64,000 bases of DNA. Origin: Rachicladosporium sp. CCFEE 5018 (Eukaryota; Ascomycota; Dothideomycetes; Cladosporiales; Cladosporiaceae). Position numbers and translations under genes: made by a program. The notes beneath the pieces are model-generated. The model searched no databases. It saw nothing but the letters and a program-made list of their open reading frames with translations, and was not told where the DNA came from. Positions 21,476 through 30,525 of this stretch are shown in pieces. The DNA lies in assembly GCA_002077045.2 (NCBI GenBank), contig KZ111148.1, forward strand, positions 126,083-190,082. Reading direction: 5' to 3'. Within the stretch, counting starts at the first letter, position 1, and every line of letters begins with the position of its first letter.

Positions 21476-22987
21476 ATGGCCCTGTTCAGGAAGCACAGCA
21501 AGCCGCTTGCGCATCGGAGAAAAAAGAAGCTGACATACAGCGAGTCGGTACAGCCTTTGAGATCCCCTACATATGGCAAACCCAAGGTCATTGAGGATAG
21601 CCGGGATCAGTTGGAAGCAGATGATCAAATCAACAGCCTCCAAGCCTTCCTCGAGTCTACGACCAAGCGACCGATTGGCCCACTTAAACTACCGCAATCG
21701 AAGCAGCTTCGTCAAGCGAAGTCAAGTGACTTGAGCGACCACGGCTCCCCAAGTAGAGGCCAGTCCAGATCAAGTTCACCTAAGACTGCATCGAAGCCCG
21801 CGGCAGCACTAAAACGACCTGGTATACTACGCTCCTCATCGTCACTCGACGTGACCAAGGCTCCAAGCTCGTCAAAGCACGTTCAGACCGGCTCTCACTC
21901 TCTACTAGGTTCTCGACGACGCGCGCAGCATGACTCGTCCGAGGACACGACGCCCGCAAGCGTGCCCACACCGAAAACGCCATTTCATTCGACTTTGCCT
22001 AAACGCGAGAGTCCGCGCAGCAAAGAGTCAAAGCATCCTCCGCCGGAGGACCACTACTTCTCGAGTCTCCGCCTGAGCATGTCGAGCCGAGCTGGTTTCA
22101 CACCAACGCTCGCACCTCGATCGCCGGATCAGCCAGCACCACTGAGTCCGCGTCCTACGCCTGCAATCGCCGCGGCTGAGGTGAGACTGGAGGCTGTGGA
22201 TATCACGTCTGCCCCGGTAGAGCCTGTGCAAAGGCGAATGAGCATCTTCGCAATGTTCGGGAAGGGCGCAATGCCAAAGATGACCGATGCACCGAAGCAA
22301 GCAGACATGCCGTCTGCGAGTCAAGCCGCGGAGAAGGCTGCATCGTTGCTAGGCCCTATGTCGCCTCCAATCTCGCCTTTGACCGACACAGGAGACCCCA
22401 TGGATGCCAGCATGCAGGTGCGCGGTCGTCGGCGAACATCCCGGATGGATGATCAGCAGACAACAACGCTCTTTGTTCCACTCACGCCTCTCCGAGAAGA
22501 CTTCGACCGCACAAGGCGTGTATCTATTGAGGCACCTGGGCGTGAAGGCAAATTTCGACCCGACGAGACTCCGCAGCCTTCACCAAGCGATGGATTCGCA
22601 AAATCTCTTCCTGCTGAAAGCAGCCATGTGGCAGACCTACCAATAGAGAGCCGGCAAGCTACAAGCAAGGGCATCTTCGGCAAGCTGGTAACGCATGCAC
22701 AGCATCATGACGTGGCAAAGCCAGCGTACGCTACCGCCTCTCCGGCCAAATTGAGGGCCCGGCGGTCCTCAATCATGGAGGAATTCGTCGCCGAGCTGCG
22801 TGGTGTTCCCAGTATGCGCAAACTCACCTTCATCGACGAGGGCTCCAGTAGGCTCTTGAAGAAGCGCCGCTCTGGCTTCTCAGGCATGTCGCAGCCGTCA
22901 CGACCCAGTCTCAGAGCTTCGCTAAGCTTCAAGCGCAGCGCGACGGCCATGGCGCAGCGGATGCGTCCCCTTGATCTGCAGAGTTAG
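21476..22987 (+). CDS. Unknown Ser/Pro-rich, probably disordered basic protein
   Basis: The ATG at 21476 opens a 503-residue frame beginning MALFRKHSKPLAHRRKKKL. The open frame continues upstream to 21266 but looks unlike coding sequence and overlaps the neighbour's frame. The protein is rich in Ser, Pro and Arg, with many SP/TP sites (LLGPMSPPISPLTD, TPKTPFHST), consistent with phospho-regulation. A more conserved-looking C-terminal block (RARRSSIMEEFVAELRGVPS, then MRKLTFIDEGSSRLLKKRRS) may carry the function. No catalytic domain seen. Similar proteins are common as lineage-specific hypotheticals in Dothideomycetes. Confidence 0.75.
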   Translation: MALFRKHSKPLAHRRKKKLTYSESVQPLRSPTYGKPKVIEDSRDQLEADDQINSLQAFLESTTKRPIGPLKLPQSKQLRQAKSSDLSDHGSPSRGQSRSSSPKTASKPAAALKRPGILRSSSSLDVTKAPSSSKHVQTGSHSLLGSRRRAQHDSSEDTTPASVPTPKTPFHSTLPKRESPRSKESKHPPPEDHYFSSLRLSMSSRAGFTPTLAPRSPDQPAPLSPRPTPAIAAAEVRLEAVDITSAPVEPVQRRMSIFAMFGKGAMPKMTDAPKQADMPSASQAAEKAASLLGPMSPPISPLTDTGDPMDASMQVRGRRRTSRMDDQQTTTLFVPLTPLREDFDRTRRVSIEAPGREGKFRPDETPQPSPSDGFAKSLPAESSHVADLPIESRQATSKGIFGKLVTHAQHHDVAKPAYATASPAKLRARRSSIMEEFVAELRGVPSMRKLTFIDEGSSRLLKKRRSGFSGMSQPSRPSLRASLSFKRSATAMAQRMRPLDLQS

Positions 22988-24001
22988 GATCTCACGGTCA
23001 CCGACTTCTCTCAGACATCCTTCGTACAGCGCTACCATGATACTCGGCGCCATGAGCAGAATATCATGCGCGGTCACTGCGAAAGGGCGTTGGCGTCGGA
23101 TCATCCAGCAGACAGTCATACGATCATCTCTTACGATCACGACGTTCCGGATCATTTGCCCGGAAGCCCACTTTGTCCCGTGGAACTGAAGCATAAGACG
23201 AAGGGTCAAGGCATCTGTCCGTTGCATGGAAGGAGGAGCGAGGTTGTTGCTGCAAGGGGTAGGGCTGATGCGAAGCGCTTGGGGAGCCTGGCTACGGCAA
23301 GGCGAGAGCCGGAGATTGTTTTTGATAGTGGAGTTGCTACAGTCGAAGAACATCAGGGTATAGTAGACTAGGGTGAAAGGTAGAAAACGATCAATGGATG
23401 ACCTATGAAGGCATCCATTGCGCCTCCTTTTCTAGAGTCTGACTGCAGAGTGAACTCTCCTCTCTTCCGCAAGTCTGAAGAGCCTTGTGCCCTTACAGCC
23501 CTCTCTTTTGTTACGGTGCAAGCGATCGATGCTCAGGAAAGGAGGGTCAGCTCGTGAGATCTTCAGTCTTCCGAAACAGCGGAGGTAGCGCGAAGCGAAG
23601 ACTCTGCATAAATCTGATCCATCACACATACAGTACCTATCCAACACCTGGATGGGAGGTATGGCTGCGGTGAGCCGAGAGCCGGAGATGGTGTTCGATG
23701 GTGGAGCTGTGGAATGAGCGGAGGATGGCAGTAGGCACGAGGTAGTGAGGAGCTAAGCTGTAGCAATGAATGAATGACCTGCGATGGATGGCGGTGACAT
23801 TACTACCGCTGACATTCCAGAGCTTCTGTCCTTGATGCACTTCTCGTCAAAGCCTACCTTTGGCCGTAACGGCATAGAGCGCCCTGCCGGTAGGACTGTG
23901 TAGTATCAGAGCATCGGGTTCATGCGAATAGATTTCCATCTACATATATCGTGGGTACAGAAGCGTACTATACTACATTCGCAGGCCCTACGATCTCATT
24001 G
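22988..24001. other. Intergenic with a short duplicated segment
   Basis: About 1 kb of convergent 3' flank. It holds two related stretches of ~36 bp around 23305-23340 and 23672-23707 (see repeat entry). A plus-strand ORF at 23066-23371 ends in one of them, but I do not call it a gene. Confidence 0.4.
23305..23340 (+). repeat. Short dispersed repeat, second copy at about 23672-23707
   Basis: Both copies share CGAGAGCCGGAGAT followed by a diverged GT.TT.GAT.GTGGAG.TG run, about 30 of 36 positions identical. Read on the plus strand both encode a REPE-[IM]-VFD-[SG]-G peptide, so the pair may be the remains of a duplicated gene end. Confidence 0.45.
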
Positions 24002-24931
24002 CTAGCCTCGCCGCGTTGATTTTCGTCTCCCATCTTCGGTCTCACCTCGCGAGTCCACGATCGGATCTACCTCGAGCATTGGCGCATCAAAGGTTGCTTT
24101 GCCAGGCGTAATGCCCGTTACGCTGGACTTCGCAGGGGGAAGGACCCATTTCGTCTCGCTGAGCCACTTCTCGGGTTCACCACCCATGACCTCGTACCAT
24201 GTCCCCCGGACGCGGTACATCTGGATCATGCCATCGTGGTTGTTTGAGTCTCTGGGTGGAGTTGCTTCGGGAGCTGGTTTTTGCGATAGTCTTGGTACTT
24301 CTCTCACCGGCGCTGTACCCGGAGCAGCACTCTCAGCTCTTGGTGTGGCTGATAGTCGATTTCGTACAAAGGGTGGTGCTGGACTCGCAGACGCCATCGA
24401 TGATCGCGATGACTTCGGACCAGGCATCAGTGATGCAGCAGGCAGCTTTGCCGCGATGCTTTTCTTTGCCACCTTGACGACAGGCAAGACAGGCATCGAC
24501 TCGTTTGCGCCTGCGCTCAGTGCCAACAACGCAGGCGTGATCACAGGCGCATTTGCCTGACTCGGCCGTTGCTGTGACTTCAGCTTCTTACGTGGCGGTG
24601 CCGCACAACTTTCATCACCTTGCAGACTATCTCGTCGTGAAGACGTATTCGCTGAAAAAGGCGAGCTCTCGAGTACGCTGCGACCAGTGTAGACGTAGGA
24701 GAGTCCGTTGACAGCGGCATCTTGAGCTGCGCAGGCGTCCAGAGCTGTGAAGAAGGGCCGTTTCAGGATTCGCTGAGGCTGACTGAGATGGCTTGGCAGC
24801 AGGATCTCACGAGGGGGCGCGTTCGTTGGGAGGGAGATAGGGACTACGACGTCGTCTTGACCGCGTATACCTTGAGGTTTGTCGTAGAGTTGCCATGATC
24901 GCGGTTGCATCGATACGTAACTTCTCATCAT
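24002..24931 (-). CDS. Unknown Ala/Pro/Ser-rich protein, probably with upstream exon(s)
   Basis: The frame from the ATG at 24931 codes 309 residues. It starts with an ordered-looking block (SWQLYDKPQGIRGQDDVVVP, then ILLPSHLSQPQRILKRPF), has a low-complexity middle with a basic PPRKKLKSQQR patch, and ends in a second ordered block (MIQMYRVRGTWYEVMGGEPE). The basic patch suggests a nuclear protein. Just upstream is a good 51-nt intron (24962-25012, GTAAGT...CCCAG with CTAAC), so the true gene probably has a 5' exon near 25013-25100. The upstream frame with the most protein-like reading (HLPGRLINDILGPESWTRGL) does not join this frame directly. No family recognised. Confidence 0.6.
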   Translation of the reverse strand: MMRSYVSMQPRSWQLYDKPQGIRGQDDVVVPISLPTNAPPREILLPSHLSQPQRILKRPFFTALDACAAQDAAVNGLSYVYTGRSVLESSPFSANTSSRRDSLQGDESCAAPPRKKLKSQQRPSQANAPVITPALLALSAGANESMPVLPVVKVAKKSIAAKLPAASLMPGPKSSRSSMASASPAPPFVRNRLSATPRAESAAPGTAPVREVPRLSQKPAPEATPPRDSNNHDGMIQMYRVRGTWYEVMGGEPEKWLSETKWVLPPAKSSVTGITPGKATFDAPMLEVDPIVDSRGETEDGRRKSTRRG

Positions 24932-26227
24932 GGTCCAGACGGTATCGGTAAAGTTGCTTAACTGGGTCGAGTTAGTCGATGTGTGCTATTGTAGATCATC
25001 ACGTATACTTACCAAGGCCACGCGTCCACGACTCCGGTCCGAGGATATCGTTGATGAGTCTCCCGGGGAGATGCACGTCTGTCCAGCAGACTGTGCGGTA
25101 AGTTGGACCGTGTTATTGTCCAAATTGTCACGCGTAGAAGTCGCGAGAAGGCCGGCCGATTACAAGTGATGCCTAATGCCGAATTTAATATCGTATCGTA
25201 GATGGCGATGCAGATGATGATAATCGGACAACATGTGAGTATGCGTAAGGAATGTGTCGAATAAAATGTTTGTGTCGATGATATCGGGGAGCAGGGAGTG
25301 GTTGTGGCTTGGAGGAAGTACGACGTTTATTACGCGCTAGCGACCATGACAATAGCAGCCAATACAATCACGATCCGACCAATAGCGAGGCGTGATGACT
25401 ATATCGCCAAAACTGTAAAGGAGAGCAGCACAGTAAGATCAAGGCATTGATTGATTTGCAGCTTTGCTACCTTACACGGTGCCACAAGGTCTCCCCACTC
25501 GCACTGCTGCCTGCCTGACCTGCGCCTTTGTCTCGGCACAAGGACCGATACACCTGTGACACAGTGCATGCACATGTGGGCTCGACCCGGATGACAAGAA
25601 GCCCGCAAAGAAGGGCCTGCTCTTTCTCTATGACGAGATGACATAGTTCTAGTCTATTGCACTGGGTCTCACGAAGACTACCTGCGAGCGCTTGCTCGTC
25701 GCCATCGAAATAGACACATTGCTCTTTCAGTCGTCTGTTGACGGACGGAGCCATAGAGGTGCTTGCCCTAGCATCACGCAGGCATGCTGACCTTGGTAGT
25801 GCGAACAATTCCCCGCCTGGGCATATAAGGACACGGAAGATCAAATTCCAGAGGGCTGGTCTGGCGACGTAGGAGATTCTGCTGACAATACTGTAGCCAC
25901 AACCAGAAGCAGCAGTCGGCTGGCATTCTGACGCTTCACTGCAGGACCATCCAGCGCTCTTAAGCCCGGTGTCCGGGCTCATGTTCCCACCAGTGCAGAC
26001 TTCGAGTCGCTAGACACGGCTGTCAGACCATAGAGAGAGTACAAGCGGACCGCTGAAAGCATCGCGGGGTGCAAGTCACCGTGATGTTCGGACGAGGTTG
26101 TCCACGCGGGCGCAGACTCAAGCTTCCGTTGACTTTGACTATGTCGACAGATGCATGCAGAATACCATCCTTGTGTCGTTTGTACAGCTTGGCGCGGCAA
26201 ACACCTTATTAGTACATACATCCAATC
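24932..26227. other. Intergenic, possibly including a 5' exon of the preceding minus-strand gene
   Basis: About 1.3 kb. Bases 25013-25100 read like coding sequence on the minus strand. A 171-codon minus-strand ORF (25467-25982) has no recognisable motif and unusual Cys/Arg content, so I do not call it. Confidence 0.4.
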
Positions 26228-27256
26228 TCATACACTCATTTTCATCGCAATACCCTTATGCGGCTCGTAGCCGACGACTCCGAAGTCCTCAACCTTCCAC
26301 CCATCGACATCACACCCAGCCTCCTTCGCGATCTTCATCTCAGGAAACGCCCTCGGCACTCTCGTGATCTGCTGCTCGAGTGCTTCCCGATGATCGAGAT
26401 AGACATGTGCATCTCCCATCGTATGCGTCAGCGTGCCCGGGATCAAGTCGGCACACCTCGCCAGCATATGTGTGAGTAGCGCGTACGAGGCAATATTGAA
26501 CGGCACGCCGAGTCCCATATCGCAGGATCGTTGGTACAGCAGTCCGTGAAGCGTCCCTCGCTTGCTGCCGTCGTTTCGCGTGGGCGCGGAAGCCGGAAAG
26601 GAGACGTAGAACTGTGCGAACATGTGACAAGGTGGTAATGCCATCTTGCTCAGGTCTGCAGGGTTCCAGGCAGACAGAATGATTCGTCGCGAGTAAGGGT
26701 CCTTCCTTAGCTGATGCAAGACCGTAGCTAGCTGGTCCGCACCCTTGCCAGTATAGTCCGCATGGCAGTCCCGGTACTCAGCGCCGAAGTGCCGCCACTG
26801 GAAGCCGTAGACTGGTCCGAGATCGCCTTCCTCGCGGTCCTTCAGGCCAACGGAGTCAAGGTACTTTCGAGAGGCGTTGCCGTCCCAGATCTTGACGTTC
26901 TGATCTTGCAGAGTCTTGGCTGAGGTGTCACCAGAGACGAACCAGAGGAGCTCGGCTATGACTGCACGGAGGAAGACTCGTTTCGTTGTCAGAAGTGGGA
27001 GAATCGGCGTCCCGGATGATGATGTGAGCGAGTACTTGTGTTGAGGCGGGAATGGGATTGCGAGAGTGCCAGTACCAGTGCGATCTGGTCGATGCTCGCC
27101 ATTCCGGAGGATGTCCCGGATGAGGTCGAGGTATTGATATTCCTCATGAGGTTCTCGAGGTGTTGCTGTGGCAGTGTCTAAGTTTATTGGCTTGGCCTTG
27201 AGCTCGACATATGGTCCGCTTGCTGGGCCAATGTCTTCGACTGCGACTGGCGCCAT
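26228..27256 (-). CDS. CDC21: Thymidylate synthase
   Basis: Makes dTMP from dUMP with methylene-tetrahydrofolate, the only de novo source of thymidylate. The intronless 342-residue frame has the complete family signature. DRTGTGT at 58-64 is the dUMP phosphate loop. TTKRVFLRAVIAELLWFVSG follows near 90-109. The Arg pair is RR at 190-191 (DPYSRRIILSAWNP), and the nucleophilic cysteine is C210 in ALPPCH. RSCDMGLGVPFNIASYALLT is the folate and dUMP site, and HTMGDAHVYLDH comes next. The tail ends MKMSV, as in most eukaryotic enzymes. The first ~38 residues are a variable extension. The gene is divergent from MSP1 with 262 bp between the start codons. Confidence 0.98.
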   Translation of the reverse strand: MAPVAVEDIGPASGPYVELKAKPINLDTATATPREPHEEYQYLDLIRDILRNGEHRPDRTGTGTLAIPFPPQHKYSLTSSSGTPILPLLTTKRVFLRAVIAELLWFVSGDTSAKTLQDQNVKIWDGNASRKYLDSVGLKDREEGDLGPVYGFQWRHFGAEYRDCHADYTGKGADQLATVLHQLRKDPYSRRIILSAWNPADLSKMALPPCHMFAQFYVSFPASAPTRNDGSKRGTLHGLLYQRSCDMGLGVPFNIASYALLTHMLARCADLIPGTLTHTMGDAHVYLDHREALEQQITRVPRAFPEMKIAKEAGCDVDGWKVEDFGVVGYEPHKGIAMKMSV

Positions 27257-27518
27257 GATTGTGGCTAGTTTCGAACGATTGGAAGATAGCCGACGTTGAA
27301 TGTTGTGAAGTGGTCGCGTCTACACACGCGTCGATCAACATCGCGTGTGTGCCACGGTGAAGTCCGTCGTACCTCGGCGAAACTTACTGCCGCTGTGGCG
27401 CTGTGTGGCGTACTTGTTCTCTCGGTAATCCCGTCACCTTCATATGCAATAGAGTAACATGGGTCGTACCATTCAAGTACAAACATCGTGAGTTGGCAAT
27501 CGGGCAAGGAAATCGATC
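27257..27518. promoter_or_regulatory. Short bidirectional promoter, thymidylate synthase and MSP1
   Basis: Only 262 bp separate the two divergent start codons, so the core promoters must overlap or abut. Two ACACGCG-type stretches, each containing an ACGCG core (the MluI cell-cycle box core), occur near 27320-27330 and similar CGCG sites near 27345. In yeasts ACGCGT drives S-phase expression of thymidylate synthase; the match here is partial and untested. Confidence 0.45.
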
Positions 27519-28835
27519 ATGGCCTCCAGCGACAACCGACACTGGGCGCATCTGATCCAAGAAGTCATCATCGGCGCTGGAACTCTCATCTCCTGCTTCT
27601 ACATCGCCCGCCAGCTACTCTCACGACTCGACCCCGATGCAGGCGCAAAGGCCGAGTCGCAGAAGAAAGCACTAGCTGCTTCAGCAAGACTACAGAGCAT
27701 CTTTGGCGGCAATCAGAAGCAAATCGAGGACGATGATGCCTACTCATCCGACGAAGAGGACGATGGACGGGATCGAAGTGGTGCTAGGCCTGAGAAGGAG
27801 GACTTGGTGCTCAATTCATACGAGCAGACGATTGCTATGGAGGTTGTGAGTCCGGAGGAGATACCTGTGACATTCGACGACATCGGAGGACTCGACAGTA
27901 TTATCGATGATCTGAGAGAGAGCATCATATATCCTTTGACGCATCCCCATCTGTACTCCGCACATTCTTCGCTCCTCTCTGCACCATCGGGAGTATTGCT
28001 CTACGGACCTCCTGGCTGCGGTAAGACGATGCTGGCCAAGGCTCTGGCGCGGGAAAGCGGCGCTTGCTTCATCAACCTGCACATCTCTACCTTGACGGAG
28101 AAGTGGTACGGCGATAGTAACAAGCTCGTCGCTGCAGTCTTCTCACTGGCAAGGAAGCTACAGCCGACGATTGTCTTCATCGACGAGATCGATGCAGTGC
28201 TCGGTCAACGCAGATCGGGCGAGCATGAGGCAAGCGGTATGGTGAAAGCAGAGTTCATGACGCACTGGGATGGGCTAGCAAGCTCGACCACAAAGTCAGG
28301 CGCGCAGCGAATATGCATACTCGGAGCTACGAACCGCATACAGGACATCGATGAAGCGATCCTCCGGAGGCTGCCGAAGAAGTTCCCGGTGAACTTACCC
28401 ACAGCTAAGCAACGGCGGCAGATCTTCGAGTTGACGCTGAAAGACACCCGGCTTGATTCATCCACACTGTCGGACGGCAAGAAGGCGCTGGATCTCAACA
28501 TGCTAGTCCGACTGAGCGCTGGCATGAGCGGCAGTGACATCAAGGAGGCATGTCGGGACGCTGCGATGGTTCCAGTGAGAGAGTACATCAAAAGCACACG
28601 CGGGCAAGAGAGGAAGCCACGAGACAGACGCGATCGACAGCGCGGGTCTGCTACGCCGGCTGAGGAAGTCAGGGGGTTACAGACCGATGACTTCTTTGGT
28701 CGGAGGAGTGCTGCACCGCCGACGAGGACAGAACCAAGCCGAGCAAGCTCGAAGACTGTCGAGGACAGCAGTGAAGTGGGTAGCACTGGAAGTGGCAGTA
28801 CTGAGGAGGTTGAGTACTTCGACGATCCGGCGTGA
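27519..28835 (+). CDS. MSP1: Msp1/ATAD1-type AAA ATPase of the mitochondrial outer membrane
   Basis: Extracts mistargeted tail-anchored proteins from the outer mitochondrial membrane and peroxisomes. The 438-residue frame has an N-terminal membrane helix (about 12-33, HLIQEVIIGAGTLISCFYIA), an acidic linker (DDDAYSSDEEDD), and then the AAA domain. FDDIGGLDSIIDDL leads to Walker A GPPGCGKT (163-170), the pore-loop region TEKWYGDSNKLVAAVFSLAR, Walker B IVFIDEID (218-225), sensor 1 ILGATNR and the arginine-finger RRLPKKF. The C-terminal ~80 residues (basic, then Ser/Glu-rich) exceed yeast Msp1 and look disordered. No intron is needed. Confidence 0.95.
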   Translation: MASSDNRHWAHLIQEVIIGAGTLISCFYIARQLLSRLDPDAGAKAESQKKALAASARLQSIFGGNQKQIEDDDAYSSDEEDDGRDRSGARPEKEDLVLNSYEQTIAMEVVSPEEIPVTFDDIGGLDSIIDDLRESIIYPLTHPHLYSAHSSLLSAPSGVLLYGPPGCGKTMLAKALARESGACFINLHISTLTEKWYGDSNKLVAAVFSLARKLQPTIVFIDEIDAVLGQRRSGEHEASGMVKAEFMTHWDGLASSTTKSGAQRICILGATNRIQDIDEAILRRLPKKFPVNLPTAKQRRQIFELTLKDTRLDSSTLSDGKKALDLNMLVRLSAGMSGSDIKEACRDAAMVPVREYIKSTRGQERKPRDRRDRQRGSATPAEEVRGLQTDDFFGRRSAAPPTRTEPSRASSKTVEDSSEVGSTGSGSTEEVEYFDDPA

Positions 28836-29871
28836 AAGTGTGAACACACTGGTCCTACCCACAACTCAACTCCTCCTCTAGAAAATCCCACCGCACCACA
28901 CGCTGCGCCGGTACAGCATATAGATGTTCGCCGAACTTCTCGGACGCACAGCCACTCATAGTTGCACGCCATGTGCCTAAGCAGCGGGCGTACTTGCCAA
29001 GGCGTCGACCAATGTACGTCCGCGGGAGCAGCATCGGGCACTATCTTGGGCGTACGGCGAGCCATACAGCGATTTCGCGCGTATCTCGAGAATGGACCAA
29101 CCGGCGACGGGTCACTGCCATCGCTGCGCCTTGGCCGCCATGCCACCGTCAGCACAGCGGATGCCCACCGCGCGATCACCTCCTCTTCTCGACGTCGGTG
29201 GCAGATGGACCGCATCTTCCCTGCAGTCAGCCCTACCACTCCCCTGTTAGATGGCTCTAGGACGAAGCTACGGCACCATCAATCGGGCTCGAAGCTGGTA
29301 CCTGCCGAGCCGAGCTCTGTTGGATAAATATATAGAACGATACACAGGCTTCAAATATATACCGAGAAGATCGAAGTGCAACTGTTCCTGCATCCCAGGG
29401 TTCCATTACGTAACCTACTAGTAGGCAACCTGATTCGATTCGATATCCTTAATGGCGTAGGGTATAGGCGAAGTCTATTGTATTCTTGCTGACCGCGCTG
29501 CGCCAGCTGTATGGGCCGCTTGCCGGACTACTGCCTCACACTAATGCGCTATGAAGCGCAGTCGCAGAATGCCCCCGCGAGCGACAATGACCAAGCACCG
29601 AAGATGCGAGACGCTTGAATAGCGACGGGAGGGTGAAGTGTTTCCCTATAGCGACTCCTGTTGTGGCTTACAGCAGCCATTTTGTTGCAGACTTGAGCAC
29701 ATACAACTGTCATCGAAACGTCCTCATCGCGCCAGTCTCGCCAGCCAAAGGTAATGATAGATTTCGCGTCCTCGATCTTGAGTCCGTCGCTATATCTGCG
29801 CATCCCCGATTGCCTCTCTTCCATTTAGGCCATTCCATCCCAAAGGTCCACCATCAAAGAGCAACACATCC
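28836..29871. other. Intergenic
   Basis: About 1 kb after MSP1. Plus-strand ORFs at 28962-29327 have no recognisable motif. The long minus-strand frame reaching into MSP1 (28205-29239) is an antisense shadow. Confidence 0.4.
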
Positions 29872-30294
29872 ATGTCACCGCTACCACCACCTCCCGCCTG
29901 TACCACAAACGCAACACCCGCTCCGCCAAACATGGCTTGCTCCACAGTCCACAAGAACATCTCCCACAACAATAGCTTGAAGAAGGGCCTTATGTCCTCC
30001 TCGTCCCCTGACGACTCAAGATGTACTCCACGCTCGCAATCCCACCTCAACATATCCGGACCCTCGATTGCTCAGTCATCAGAAGCTCCATCACCATTCT
30101 GGCAGTTCTCACGGAAACTGGCCACTCCACGCACTTTGCTCGACCCGGCCAGCCACACGGACGACACAGTCGAGCAGCTTGTCGCAGATATGCAAATGAA
30201 AGCCAAGATTCTTGACGACGGTGAAGCAGGGAGTAAGCTCTTGGGAGAGCTTGCCGAGGGAAGGAAGGCGGCAGGGAAGGTGAAGACGGGTTAG
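29872..30294 (+). CDS. Possible small unknown protein
   Basis: A 140-residue frame from an ATG preceded by CACATCC. The first half is Pro/Ser-rich, and the second half is compact and helical (DTVEQLVADMQMKAKILDDG, then LLGELAEGRKAAGKVKTG). The end is well positioned about 230 bp before the RRP8 3' end (convergent). No family recognised and no intron evident. The helical end is the main reason for calling it. Confidence 0.4.
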   Translation: MSPLPPPPACTTNATPAPPNMACSTVHKNISHNNSLKKGLMSSSSPDDSRCTPRSQSHLNISGPSIAQSSEAPSPFWQFSRKLATPRTLLDPASHTDDTVEQLVADMQMKAKILDDGEAGSKLLGELAEGRKAAGKVKTG

Positions 30295-30525
30295 GGGCCG
30301 AGAAAGAAGCGTGAGGGGAGGCCGATGGGGTGGTTGTTGGTGTGAAAGAATGGGCGAGGAAAAGGAGATAGCGAGAATGACGGGAAGCTGTAGGCTGTAG
30401 CACTAGGAGTCAGGTCGGCCGGGGTGGAGCTGCGAATGAATCGTGGAGAAGACAGGGACTGCGCCCCTTTGGCGACCCACTAGCCTCCAACCTGGCGACT
30501 TGTTGCATACTGCCTTGCTGATACA

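Noticed and set aside
25467..25982. 171-codon minus-strand ORF
   Set aside because: No recognisable domain, many rare-looking Cys/Trp clusters, and no splice sites linking it to a larger gene.
28205..29239. 344-codon minus-strand ORF antisense to MSP1
   Set aside because: It lies almost wholly opposite the conserved AAA domain and is Ser/Arg-rich, as expected from the reverse complement of MSP1 codons. No domain is recognisable.
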